Origin: an uncultured Desulfobacterales bacterium
GTDB lineage: Bacteria > Desulfobacterota > Desulfobulbia > Desulfobulbales > Desulfocapsaceae
Length of the DNA stretch: 64,000 bases
Assembly (NCBI GenBank): GCA_937915545.1
Contig: CALGIJ010000004.1
Span: 1-64,000 of the forward strand
Reading direction: 5' to 3'
Shown here: piece after piece, positions 41,852 through 50,831 of the stretch
Numbering within the stretch: position 1 is the stretch's first letter
How the letters are laid out: the number at the start of each line of letters is the position of its first letter
Program-made: the position numbers and the translations under genes
Notes under the pieces: model-generated
Database searches by the model: none
Told to the model about the DNA's origin: nothing
What the model saw: the letters and a program-made list of their open reading frames with translations, nothing else

Positions 41852-44473
41852 ATGCGTCTAGCATTCGGACAGAGATTCGCTTTCTGGCGCCCGCGCAGCC
41901 GCCTGCCGTTCGCCGTGCTGTTCAAGAAATTCCAGAGCATCCTCGACAGGAACAATCACATCCTCGAGAAGATGGCCGACATGGGCGACAAGCTGGGAGG
42001 CGAATACGTCTTCGACCGACACTATATCGAACACTCGGCGGAAGAGCTGTCCGACATGGTGTTCAAGCTCGTCTCGGACTTCAGTCTCCTCAACCGGGAG
42101 AAGAACAGCGAGCTGTTCATCGCCAGCGAGACCGTCCGCCAGGGGATCGCCGCCGAGCTGAGCGGCAAGGGCCTGCGCCGTGAACTGGGGCCGCGCATCC
42201 TGCCCCTGGCGGAGATTGGTCTGGAACACTGTGACGAGGTCGGCAGCAAGCTGGCCAACCTCGGCGAAATCCACAACCGCCTCGGGCTGAACGTCCCGGA
42301 AGGCTTCGCCATCACCACCGCCGCTTTCGCCGACCTCGTCGCCCCCTCCGCCATAGCCGAGCTGCTGCCGCAAGCGGCCCGCCTGTGGCAGGACCGAGAC
42401 GAAGCCGGCCTGCGCCGCCTTGCCGCGGAAGTGCACCAGCGCATTCTCGTCACCCCGCTGCCCGGCAGCCTGGCCAGCGCCATCGACAGCGCCTGTCGCG
42501 AGCTGACCAAGAAACACGGGGGCAGCGGGGTGCGTTTCGCGGTGCGCAGCAGCGCCACCTGGGAAGATGGGGGGAGCAGCTTTGCCGGGCAACACCTCAC
42601 CCTCCTCAACGTGCCCCCGTCACAGGTGGCCGAGGCCTATCGGAGCGTCGTCGCCAGCCTCTTCTCCTTTGCCGCCTGGCGCTACCGTCTGGAGCGTGGC
42701 TACGAGGAAGACGAAACCGCCATGGCGGTGGGCTGCCAGCTGCTGGTGGAGGGAACGGCGAGCGGCGTATTGCATACCTGCGCCCCGGACCGCCCGAGCG
42801 AATCCATGGTGATCGAGTCGATCTGGGGGCTGTGCGCCCCGGTAGTCGGCGGCGAATGCGCCACCGACGCGTTTATCCTCGACCGCATCCCGCCGTATCG
42901 CTCCCTCGCCACGACCCTCGCCGCAAAGACGCGGCAGGCGACCGCCGATCCCCGCGGAGGGACCTGCTGGCAGGAGGTGGCAACCGAGCGGCAGCACCTC
43001 CCCTCGCTGGCGCCCGACCAGCTGCAGACCCTGGCGGAGACGGCGATGACGTTGGAGGGCTTCTTCAAACGTCCGCTGCAGATCGAGTGGACCTTCGCCA
43101 CAGGGGGCGACCTGACCGTCCTCCAGGTGCGCCCCCTCTCCCGCTGGACCTCGCGACTGGCCGAGGACGGGCGGGACAGCGCGCCGCAGGCGGACGCCAC
43201 CGTCGTCTTTGCCGACCGCGGCGTCATCGTCCAGTGCGGTGTCGCCACCGGCCGGGTGGTGCGGGTCGACAGCGACCGGGATCTCGAGCGCTTCCCCCAT
43301 GGCGGCATCCTCGTCGCCCGCCATACCTCACCGCGCTATTCCGCCGTCATGGGCAAGGTGCGGGGCATCATCACCGATTTCGGCTCGTCTGCCGGCCATA
43401 TGGCCACCATCGCCCGCGAGTTCCGCGTACCGACGGTCGTCAACACCACCATCGCCACCGCCGCCCTGCATGACGGCGACCGCGTCACCCTCGATGCCAC
43501 CCACAACGTGGTCTATGAAGGCGAGGTCGCCACCGTTACCGGTTTCATCCCCATCGAAGAGGAGATCTTCGAAGACTCAGCCGAATACCGCCTGCTGCGG
43601 CGGGTACTGCGCCACGTCACTCCGCTCAACCTGCTCGCGCCACAGAGCGAGAACTTCCTCCCCTCAGCCTGCCGCACCTACCACGACATCACCCGCTACA
43701 TCCACGAAAAGGCGGTCGAAGCGCTCATCCACCTCAGCGACAACCATGGCGCCAGCCACTCCTCCGCGCCGCGCAAGTTGACCGCCGAACTCCCCCTCGG
43801 CCTGCTGGTGATCAACGCCGGCGATGGCCTCGACGGGGCGGCGGACGACCCCGAAGTATCCGTCGAACAAGTTACCTCCCTGCCCCTCGCCGCCCTGCTC
43901 GCCGGCCTCTCCACCCCCGGCATGTGGTCCACCATGCCGCTGTCGGTCAACCTCAACAGCTTCATGGCCAGCTTCACCCGCACCTTCACCACCTCCCTCG
44001 CCGGCCCGAAGGACATCGGCCGCAACCTCGCCGTGGTGATGCGAAATTACCTCAACATCAACCTCCGTCTCGGCTATCATTTCACTACTATCGATGCGTA
44101 TATTGCCGACAACGTCAATGACAATTACATTTACTTCCGCTTTCTCGGCGGCGTCACTGAGCTGATCCGGCGCTCCCGCCGGGCCATCTGTATCGCCAAG
44201 GTCCTCGAACGGTACGATTTCCGGGTGGAGACCCATGGGGACATCGTCCTGGGAAGGCTGAAGAAACAACCGGCGGAGCGCATGCGGCAACGGATGACGA
44301 TGCTCGGAGCGCTTCTCGGCTTCACCCGCCAGCTCGACGCACAGATGCACAGCGACAGCGATGTCGCCCACCACGCCGAGGTATTTATCAAAGCCTTCGA
44401 CGACCATAGCGCAGGAGACGATCATGACCACTCCGTCCGACAGCAGCCGGCTCCGCCTGCTCATTCTCGATGA
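41852..44473 (+). CDS. PEP-synthase-like phosphotransferase, paralogue 2
   Basis: An 873-residue paralogue with the same plan as the 32985 gene: an N-terminal helical region with FQSILDRNNHILEKMADM; ATP-grasp with VGSKLANLGEI, VRSSATWEDGGSSFAGQ (about 230), TASGVLHT and LQIEWTF...LQVRPL; a swivel domain with SSAGHMATIAREFRVPTVV (His about 515); and the unknown C-terminal domain with CRTYHDITRYIHEKAV (about 607) and YLNINLRLGYHFTTIDAY. All expected ATP-grasp residues are visible. It is the fourth gene of the sigma-54 operon, 17 nt after the TIGR02186-like gene, which ties this enzyme family to the exporter. Its 3' end overlaps the next gene by 50 bp. Confidence 0.88.
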   Translation: MRLAFGQRFAFWRPRSRLPFAVLFKKFQSILDRNNHILEKMADMGDKLGGEYVFDRHYIEHSAEELSDMVFKLVSDFSLLNREKNSELFIASETVRQGIAAELSGKGLRRELGPRILPLAEIGLEHCDEVGSKLANLGEIHNRLGLNVPEGFAITTAAFADLVAPSAIAELLPQAARLWQDRDEAGLRRLAAEVHQRILVTPLPGSLASAIDSACRELTKKHGGSGVRFAVRSSATWEDGGSSFAGQHLTLLNVPPSQVAEAYRSVVASLFSFAAWRYRLERGYEEDETAMAVGCQLLVEGTASGVLHTCAPDRPSESMVIESIWGLCAPVVGGECATDAFILDRIPPYRSLATTLAAKTRQATADPRGGTCWQEVATERQHLPSLAPDQLQTLAETAMTLEGFFKRPLQIEWTFATGGDLTVLQVRPLSRWTSRLAEDGRDSAPQADATVVFADRGVIVQCGVATGRVVRVDSDRDLERFPHGGILVARHTSPRYSAVMGKVRGIITDFGSSAGHMATIAREFRVPTVVNTTIATAALHDGDRVTLDATHNVVYEGEVATVTGFIPIEEEIFEDSAEYRLLRRVLRHVTPLNLLAPQSENFLPSACRTYHDITRYIHEKAVEALIHLSDNHGASHSSAPRKLTAELPLGLLVINAGDGLDGAADDPEVSVEQVTSLPLAALLAGLSTPGMWSTMPLSVNLNSFMASFTRTFTTSLAGPKDIGRNLAVVMRNYLNINLRLGYHFTTIDAYIADNVNDNYIYFRFLGGVTELIRRSRRAICIAKVLERYDFRVETHGDIVLGRLKKQPAERMRQRMTMLGALLGFTRQLDAQMHSDSDVAHHAEVFIKAFDDHSAGDDHDHSVRQQPAPPAHSR

Positions 44474-44840
44474 CGAACCCATTGTCTGCAAGCGGCTCAA
44501 GCCGGCACTGCAGAAACTGGGCTGCACCGTCGAGACCTTCACCGACAGTGCCTCGGCCCTGGCCCGCCTCGGCGAATCGGCCTTCGACCTGGTCATCACC
44601 GACTTGAAGATGGAAGGCCTCGACGGCATGAAAGTGCTGACGGAAGTGAAGAGCAGTTCTCCGGCGACGCGCGTCGTGGTCATCACCGGCTTCGCCACCA
44701 TGGAGACGGCCCGCGAATCCTATCGCCAGGGCGCCTTCGACTTTATCGCCAAGCCGTTCCGCCTCGGCGACCTGCTCGACTGCGTACGGCGCATCGGCAG
44801 CGAGTTGGGCAAGGACCTCAGCCAGGCGACGGCGAAATGA
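44424..44840 (+). CDS. Stand-alone receiver-domain response regulator
   Basis: A 138-residue CheY-like protein without an output domain: acidic pocket LDDEP, phosphoacceptor Asp in LVITDLKMEGLDG, Thr in VVVITGFAT and Lys in FIAKPFRL. The ATG at 44424 has AGGAG upstream and lies within the end of paralogue 2 (50-bp overlap); its stop overlaps the start of paralogue 3 as ATGA. It is thus embedded between two dikinase-like genes and is a candidate phosphorylation partner of them or of the histidine kinase at 37991. Confidence 0.92.
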   Translation: MTTPSDSSRLRLLILDDEPIVCKRLKPALQKLGCTVETFTDSASALARLGESAFDLVITDLKMEGLDGMKVLTEVKSSSPATRVVVITGFATMETARESYRQGAFDFIAKPFRLGDLLDCVRRIGSELGKDLSQATAK

Positions 44841-47425
44841 GCGACGCTCCCGGTGGGCGGCAGTCGTTTCTCCGGCGCATCTTTGCCCTGCCCTGGTCCA
44901 TGCAGCGCCGGCGCCGCCAGAGCCGCGAGATCGACTTCTGGCGCCTGCAGGCGCTGTTCAACAATTTCCGCAGGATCCTCTTTGAGAACAATGCCATTCT
45001 CGAGGACATGGCCCACCTCGAGCGCGTCCTCGGCGGGGAGTATATCTTCGACCGCGCCTTTCTCGACCAGGCGGTGCGCTCGATCAGCTCGCGTGTCCAT
45101 CACGTCACCTACAACCTCAACGCCCTCACCGGTAACGGCCATATTCCCCTCTACGACCGCTACCAGGATATCCGCACCACCCTCGACGACATCCTCTCCG
45201 GAAACACCCGCAACCTTTCGCCGACAGCGGTCCTCGGCCTTGAAGAGGTCGGCTGGGAGCACGAACCGCAGGTTGGCACCAGCCTGGTCTGCCTGGCGGA
45301 GTTGCGGCACCACCCCGGCGTGCGCCTTGCTCGCGGCTTCGTCGTTACCGCCGAGGGGGTGCGGACGATGTGCGACGAGATGGAGGCGGTGAATGAGGAG
45401 CAGGCCACGCGCTTTCCCCGCGCCGACGTCCTCGCCGCCATCGACGACCAGTTCGCCGCCCTGCTCGGTTCCGGCAGTGCCAGGCAGTTTGCCGTACAGG
45501 TGGTCCATCTCGAGGGCGACGAAGAACTCCAGAACGTCAAGGAGCACTACATCCTCGCCGGTGCGGAACCGAACGCCGACCCTTCCCCTGCCGCGGTCGA
45601 CCTGCGCCAGAAGCTGCACACGCTCGCCGACGAGATCGGCGCGCGCCAGCATTCCGAAGGCGGACGGCGCCGCCGCTTCGCCCTGCATGTCCGCGCCGTC
45701 GAACCCCATGCCATCCGGGGCTCCGTGCACTCGCGGACGAGCCTCGGGCTGGACGAAGCCATGCAGCTCTCGGCCGTCCCGGCGACCGGGGAGATGTCCG
45801 GGGACACCTTCATTCTTCGCCGCACCTCGCCCTTTGCACCGATCCAGTCTTCGATCTCCCCCCGGCCCGCCGGGTACCGCTACGTCCGCAACCGGCTGGC
45901 GACGGGCGAATCGCTGGCCAACCCGACCATGGCGCGCGGCTCGGCTCTCGTCCCGGCGGATATAGTCAAGACGCTGGCCAAGACGGCCATCGCCTGCGAG
46001 CGCCTCATCGGCGGGGCCGTGTCGCTCTCCTGGGAGTGCAGCCAGGTCGCCGACTGCCTCATCACCGGCCTGCTGCCGATCTCAGTCCCCCGCCTGGAAA
46101 TAGACGAGAACGCCCTGCAACGGGAGCGGGAGACGGCCGAAATCCTCTGCCGCGATGGTCAGCGGGTGCAGTCGGGGGTTGCCGCCGGACGGGTCGCCCA
46201 CGTCAACGAAGGCACCCAGCCTTCCTCGTTCCCGGCCGGCGCTATCGCCGTCGCCCGCTACGCCTCGCCACAGCTCACCCCGGTGCTGCAGCGCGCCGCC
46301 GCCATCGTCACCGAATACGGCACGACCATGGGCCACCTGGCTACCGTCGCCCGCGAGCTGCGCCTGCCGGCCCTCTTCGGCGTCCCCGAGGCCCTGCGTC
46401 TACTCCCCGAAGGCTCCGAGGTGACTGTCGACGCCGGCGAGGCCATCGTTTACCGTGGTGTTCTCGCCAATCTGCTGCGGCAGGAGGCGGGCCACAACGA
46501 CCTCTCCCCCGCCGACCCCGAATACCGTCTCCTGCGCCGCCTGCTGCGCTTCATCCTGCCCTTGCACCTTATCGACCCCGACGCCGCCGACTTCACCCCC
46601 AACGGCTGTCGCAGCTACCACGACATCATTCACTACAGCCACGAGAAAGCTGTCGACGAACTCGCCAACTTCCAGGACCATCGCCCAGAGTTGGGCAGCA
46701 TTCGCACCAGGAGGATGCGCCTCGATCAGCCGCTGGACCTCCGCGTCCTCGATATCGGCGGCGGCCTGCACCCCTCCGCTCCCGCCGAGCCGACGGTCGA
46801 GGACGTCACCTCCCTGCCGCTGCGCGTCTTCCTCGACGGCCTGCGCCATCCGCGCGCCTCCGACCTCGAGCTCCCCTCGCTAGGCATGCGCGACATCCTC
46901 TCGGGAATGACCCACGAGGTGAGCACCCTCTACGAAGGCGGCGGTATGCTCGCCGAAAATCTGGCCATCGTCGGAAAGGATTACCTCAACATCAGCCTTC
47001 GCGTCGGCTACCATTTCAACGTCATCGACTGCCACCTCGGCGAAGACGAAGCCCGCAACCACGTGTATTACCGCTTCGCCGGCGGGCTGGCCGACCAGCA
47101 GCGGCGACTGCGCCGCATACACTTCCTCCGCGAGGTACTCACCGCCATGGACTTCAAAGTCACCGTCAAGGGCGACCTGATCATCGGCCGCCTCAAGCTC
47201 GTCCCGGCGCCGGCGGTGCTTTCCGCCCTCACCGTGCTCGGCGCCCTGACCACCGTGGCCAGGCAGCGCGACACCTCCCTGTACAGCGACGCCGACACCA
47301 GCGAGCTGCTGCAGGGTTTCTCCCGGGTCTTCCTCTGCCGGGACGGCCATTGCCTGGGGGGCGAGGAGCAGCTCGGCCAGCTTCCCGTGGCATCCCCCGC
47401 CGCCCCTGCCACTCAGCAACGGTGA
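44837..47425 (+). CDS. PEP-synthase-like paralogue 3 with degenerate ATP-grasp
   Basis: An 862-residue paralogue. The N-terminal helical region (FNNFRRILFENNAILEDMAH), the swivel domain (GTTMGHLATVARELRLPALF; His about 500) and the unknown C-terminal domain (CRSYHDIIHYSHEKAV, about 590; YLNISLRVGYHFNVIDCH) are all kept. The ATP-grasp domain is strongly altered: the RSS..ED..SFAGQ loop reads HVRAVEPHAIRGSVHSRTS, the GK..NL loop reads EPQVGTSLVCLAEL, and the IEW...LQ.RP end is missing. It probably cannot bind ATP productively but may still accept phosphate on its His from a paralogue. The start is coupled to the preceding receiver gene (ATGA). Confidence 0.87.
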   Translation: MSDAPGGRQSFLRRIFALPWSMQRRRRQSREIDFWRLQALFNNFRRILFENNAILEDMAHLERVLGGEYIFDRAFLDQAVRSISSRVHHVTYNLNALTGNGHIPLYDRYQDIRTTLDDILSGNTRNLSPTAVLGLEEVGWEHEPQVGTSLVCLAELRHHPGVRLARGFVVTAEGVRTMCDEMEAVNEEQATRFPRADVLAAIDDQFAALLGSGSARQFAVQVVHLEGDEELQNVKEHYILAGAEPNADPSPAAVDLRQKLHTLADEIGARQHSEGGRRRRFALHVRAVEPHAIRGSVHSRTSLGLDEAMQLSAVPATGEMSGDTFILRRTSPFAPIQSSISPRPAGYRYVRNRLATGESLANPTMARGSALVPADIVKTLAKTAIACERLIGGAVSLSWECSQVADCLITGLLPISVPRLEIDENALQRERETAEILCRDGQRVQSGVAAGRVAHVNEGTQPSSFPAGAIAVARYASPQLTPVLQRAAAIVTEYGTTMGHLATVARELRLPALFGVPEALRLLPEGSEVTVDAGEAIVYRGVLANLLRQEAGHNDLSPADPEYRLLRRLLRFILPLHLIDPDAADFTPNGCRSYHDIIHYSHEKAVDELANFQDHRPELGSIRTRRMRLDQPLDLRVLDIGGGLHPSAPAEPTVEDVTSLPLRVFLDGLRHPRASDLELPSLGMRDILSGMTHEVSTLYEGGGMLAENLAIVGKDYLNISLRVGYHFNVIDCHLGEDEARNHVYYRFAGGLADQQRRLRRIHFLREVLTAMDFKVTVKGDLIIGRLKLVPAPAVLSALTVLGALTTVARQRDTSLYSDADTSELLQGFSRVFLCRDGHCLGGEEQLGQLPVASPAAPATQQR

Positions 47426-47429
47426 TACG

Positions 47430-50081
47430 ATGTTCACTCGCCTGCGCCTCTACTGGCAGCAACGCCGTCACGACCGCGAAGAACGGGCGCTGACCATCCT
47501 CAAGGCCCGCTATCACGCCTTCCGCGTCTTCCTTGAAAACAACGGGCACGCCCTCGAGCTGCTCGTCGCCATCGACGGGCTGCTCCAACACGGCACCACC
47601 GACGACCTCCACCTCGCCTGCGAGGAGCTGCTCGCCACCACCGGAGAGCTGGTCGATGCCCTCAATCTGCTCTCCGGCGACGCCTACGCCCATCTCTATC
47701 CCCTGCACGGCCGGCTCGGCAAGACGGTGCTGGAGAAGATCCTCGAACTGGGCGACCTGCCGCAGCGCCAACCGGCCTACTGCCTGCCGCTGGACAGCCT
47801 CGACTCGGCGCTGCTGCACCGTTCCGGGGCCAAGGCGCTCAACCTCGCCCGCCTGCGCCGCCTGGCCTTGCCGGTTCCCGACGGCTTCGTCTGCACCACC
47901 CGCGCCTGCCGCAGGTTCGTCGACGGCGAAAGGCTCTCCAGCGGCATCAGGAGCATCCTGCGCGGCATCGAAGAGGGCCGCCTCGACCTTGCCCAGGCCT
48001 CGGAGAAAATCAGGCAGGAGGTCATCGCCAGCCCGCTGCCCCCGGTGATCGCCAAAACCCTGGAAGAGGCCTGGGACGCCCTCGACCGCCGGCGGAGGCT
48101 GCACGCCACGAGTGAAGCCCCCCTGGCCGTCTCGGTGCGCAGCAGCGGCGTGGCCGAGGATGGCGCCGACCACTCCTTTGCCGGGCAGTTTTCCTCGCTG
48201 CTCAACGTCCGCAGCAAGACTGCGCTGCTCGCCGCCTACCGCGAGGTCGTCGCCAGCGTCTTCAACGCCAGGGCCATCGCCTATCGCCTCAACGCCGGCC
48301 TCTCGCCGGTCGACTTCGCCTTTGCAGTGCTGGTTCAGGAAATGGTCGACGCCGAGTGCGCCGGGGTCATGTTCACCCGCGACCCCTCCGCGGCCGAAGA
48401 TCGGCACATGCTGATCAGCGCCGTGCCTGGCCTGGGCACCGGGGCGGTCGACGGTTCCGCCCCGGCCGACGTCTACTGCCCCCGCCGCAGCGGCGCCGAA
48501 GGTGGCGATGGCCTGGCACCGCCACGGGAAATGGCCCAGATCCCCACCAAGACCCACCGCCAGGTGGCCGCCCCCGGCGGAGGACTGATCACCGAGGCGG
48601 TGCCGGCCGAACTGGCCGACCTCCCGCTGCTGACACCGCAACAGCTGGCCGAACTGGTGCGGGTCGGGGAAATGATCGAAGGGCTGGAAGGGAGGCCGCA
48701 GGATATCGAGTGGGCCTACGCGCGCGACGGCAGGCTGTTCATCCTGCAGACCAGGCCGCTCAGGCTGTCGGCACCGGCGGATAGGGCCCTGCCCGCCCCG
48801 ACCGACGCCCGCCCGCTGGTCACCGGCCGCTGCGCCTCGGCAGGCCGGGCAGTGGGGGTGGCGGCGCTGGTCCACTGTCCGGCGGACCTGGAAGCCATCG
48901 ACCGCAGCCAACCCGTCATCCTGGTCCTGCCGCAGAGCATCATCGACGCGGTACGCTTCCTCGGCGACTGCGCCGGCGTCATCGTCGCCGCCGGCAACCC
49001 CGCCGACCATCTCTCCTGCATTGCCCGCGAATATGGGGTCCCGCTGATCACCGGGGCACAGACGGCCCTGTCGGTGATCGAACACGGTCAATGGCTGTTC
49101 CTCGACGCCACCCAGGGGACGGTCAGCGAGGCGCCGGAGTATCTCCGCGCCAACGAACCGCTCCCGTCAGGCCCACGCTCTGCGGTGCGGACGCCCCGCC
49201 GGCCATCCCCACAGACGGCCGACAATCCCCTGCGCCACTATCTCCGCGACGCGGTGGTGCAGCTGCACCTCACCGACGCCTATGGCGCCACCTTCTCGGT
49301 ACGCCAGTGCCGCTCCATTCACGACCTCATCCGCTACACCCACGAGATGGCGGTGCTGGCCATGTTCGACAGCGGCGACACGGTCATGCAGGACGCCGGC
49401 GACCTCTTGCGTCCCCTGGACCTCGACATCCCCTTTTCCTTTCTGGTCATCGATATCGGCGGCGGCACGAGGAAAACGACCACCCACTCCTTCAGGCAGC
49501 AATGGCGGCTGCGCAAGCCGCTGCATCGCGACGACATCCTCTCAGTTCCCCTCGCCGCCCTCTGCGACGGCCTGCTCACCCCGGGGCTCTCCTGGCATGG
49601 CGACCCGGATGGGGATGCCCTGCAGGGCATCGTCTCGCGTACCATGCTCGACGGCCGCGGGGCGCGACCGGCCGGCTCCTTCAACTATGCCCTGGCCGCC
49701 AGGGACTACGTCAACCTCAACGCCCGCGTGGAGTTCCACTTCGCCATGCTTGACGCGGTCTGCGGCCGGGATCCCCACGCCAACTACATCCGTTTCCGCT
49801 TCAAGGGCGGTGGCGCCGGACCGGAACGCGGGCACCGCCGTGCCATCTTCCTGCAGCAGGTTCTCCAGGCCAACTCTTTCTTCACCTCGGTCAGCAGCGA
49901 CCTGATCACCGCCTCACTGACCGGAGCGACCAGGGAGGTCATCCACGAACACTTGGTGATGATGGGGAGACTGCTCGGCTTCAGCAGGTTTCTCGATGGC
50001 GTCATGTCCAGCGGGCAGTCCCCGCAGCTGCTGGCGGAATCCTTTCTCTCCGGCCGCTATGAGCGGCACCCGCAAGTGTAA
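47430..50081 (+). CDS. PEP-synthase-like phosphotransferase, paralogue 4
   Basis: An 883-residue paralogue, last in the operon and 4 nt after paralogue 3. The ATP-grasp is intact: SGAKALNLARL, VRSSGVAEDGADHSFAGQ (about 236), ECAGVMFTRDP, and QDIEWAY...ILQTRPL. The swivel domain has NPADHLSCIAREYGVPLI, placing the His near 527. The C-terminal domain has CRSIHDLIRYTHEMAV (about 627) and YVNLNARVEFHFAMLDAVCG; the usual RxGYHF reads RVEFHF. As in the other paralogues, the PEP-binding barrel is absent. The gene converges on the PPP-family phosphatase. Confidence 0.88.
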   Translation: MFTRLRLYWQQRRHDREERALTILKARYHAFRVFLENNGHALELLVAIDGLLQHGTTDDLHLACEELLATTGELVDALNLLSGDAYAHLYPLHGRLGKTVLEKILELGDLPQRQPAYCLPLDSLDSALLHRSGAKALNLARLRRLALPVPDGFVCTTRACRRFVDGERLSSGIRSILRGIEEGRLDLAQASEKIRQEVIASPLPPVIAKTLEEAWDALDRRRRLHATSEAPLAVSVRSSGVAEDGADHSFAGQFSSLLNVRSKTALLAAYREVVASVFNARAIAYRLNAGLSPVDFAFAVLVQEMVDAECAGVMFTRDPSAAEDRHMLISAVPGLGTGAVDGSAPADVYCPRRSGAEGGDGLAPPREMAQIPTKTHRQVAAPGGGLITEAVPAELADLPLLTPQQLAELVRVGEMIEGLEGRPQDIEWAYARDGRLFILQTRPLRLSAPADRALPAPTDARPLVTGRCASAGRAVGVAALVHCPADLEAIDRSQPVILVLPQSIIDAVRFLGDCAGVIVAAGNPADHLSCIAREYGVPLITGAQTALSVIEHGQWLFLDATQGTVSEAPEYLRANEPLPSGPRSAVRTPRRPSPQTADNPLRHYLRDAVVQLHLTDAYGATFSVRQCRSIHDLIRYTHEMAVLAMFDSGDTVMQDAGDLLRPLDLDIPFSFLVIDIGGGTRKTTTHSFRQQWRLRKPLHRDDILSVPLAALCDGLLTPGLSWHGDPDGDALQGIVSRTMLDGRGARPAGSFNYALAARDYVNLNARVEFHFAMLDAVCGRDPHANYIRFRFKGGGAGPERGHRRAIFLQQVLQANSFFTSVSSDLITASLTGATREVIHEHLVMMGRLLGFSRFLDGVMSSGQSPQLLAESFLSGRYERHPQV

Positions 50082-50105
50082 TCAGGGAATGCGGCGGCCG
50101 GCCGC

Positions 50106-50831
50106 TCAGGCGTGGTAAAAGCGCAGTGCCGGCAGCTCCACTGCGGTGAGACAGCCACCGTACACGGCGCCGGTGTCGATGCCGATGCGGTCCTCGCGCA
50201 CCAGTGGCGTAGCGAAGGGGATATGGCCGAAGATCACGCGATAGTCGTCGAAGAGCCGCTGCTCCTGGCCGAGCCGCCTGCTCGACAGCAGGTGCAGGTC
50301 CCCGCCAAGCACCGCCGTCGGCAGGCGCCCCTCGAGAAGGAGCGCGTCGACCGCCGGCTGGTCGATGTCAGCGTGGGTGAAGACATAGGGACCGCAAACG
50401 AAGCAGTATTCGAGGCTCCGCAGAAAGCGCAGGTGCGCTTCCGGGTAAGCATCCAGGTCGCCGAGCTGGCGGATCGACATACCATAGCTGGCCGCGGTCT
50501 GCTCGACACCCATGATCCGCAGCAGGCGCAACAGCTCGATATCCCCGCTCTCGGCGTAGTGCAGCAGTGCCTGGTCGTGGTTGCCCTTGAGGAACACCGC
50601 CTGGCGACATTCTTCGCCCAGGCCGATGAGGGTCTCCACCACTTCCCGTGAATCGGGGCCGCGGTTGATATAGTCGCCAAGAAAGACGATGGTGTCCCTC
50701 TGCCGGTCGAACGGCAGCATCGCCAGCAACGCCTGCAGCTTCTTATGGCAGCCGTGGATATCGCCGATGGCGAAGATGCGGTGACAGTCACCCTCGATCG
50801 GGGGTGTGGAAGGGGGCTTACTGGTCGACAT
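50106..50831 (-). CDS. PPP-family metallophosphatase
   Basis: A 241-residue calcineurin-like serine/threonine phosphatase or ApaH/PrpE relative. Metal-site motifs in order are FAIGDIHGCHKKL, VFLGDYINRGPDS, FLKGNHDQAL, VFTHAD and IFGHIP, complete for this family. It acts in the cytoplasm on phosphoproteins or dinucleotides. No clear ribosome site precedes the ATG at 50831, which lies 14 bp inside the end of the sensor-MFS gene, so translation is likely coupled. Being convergent with the dikinase-like operon, it may oppose those phosphotransferases; that link is inferred from position only. Confidence 0.92.
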   Translation of the reverse strand: MSTSKPPSTPPIEGDCHRIFAIGDIHGCHKKLQALLAMLPFDRQRDTIVFLGDYINRGPDSREVVETLIGLGEECRQAVFLKGNHDQALLHYAESGDIELLRLLRIMGVEQTAASYGMSIRQLGDLDAYPEAHLRFLRSLEYCFVCGPYVFTHADIDQPAVDALLLEGRLPTAVLGGDLHLLSSRRLGQEQRLFDDYRVIFGHIPFATPLVREDRIGIDTGAVYGGCLTAVELPALRFYHA

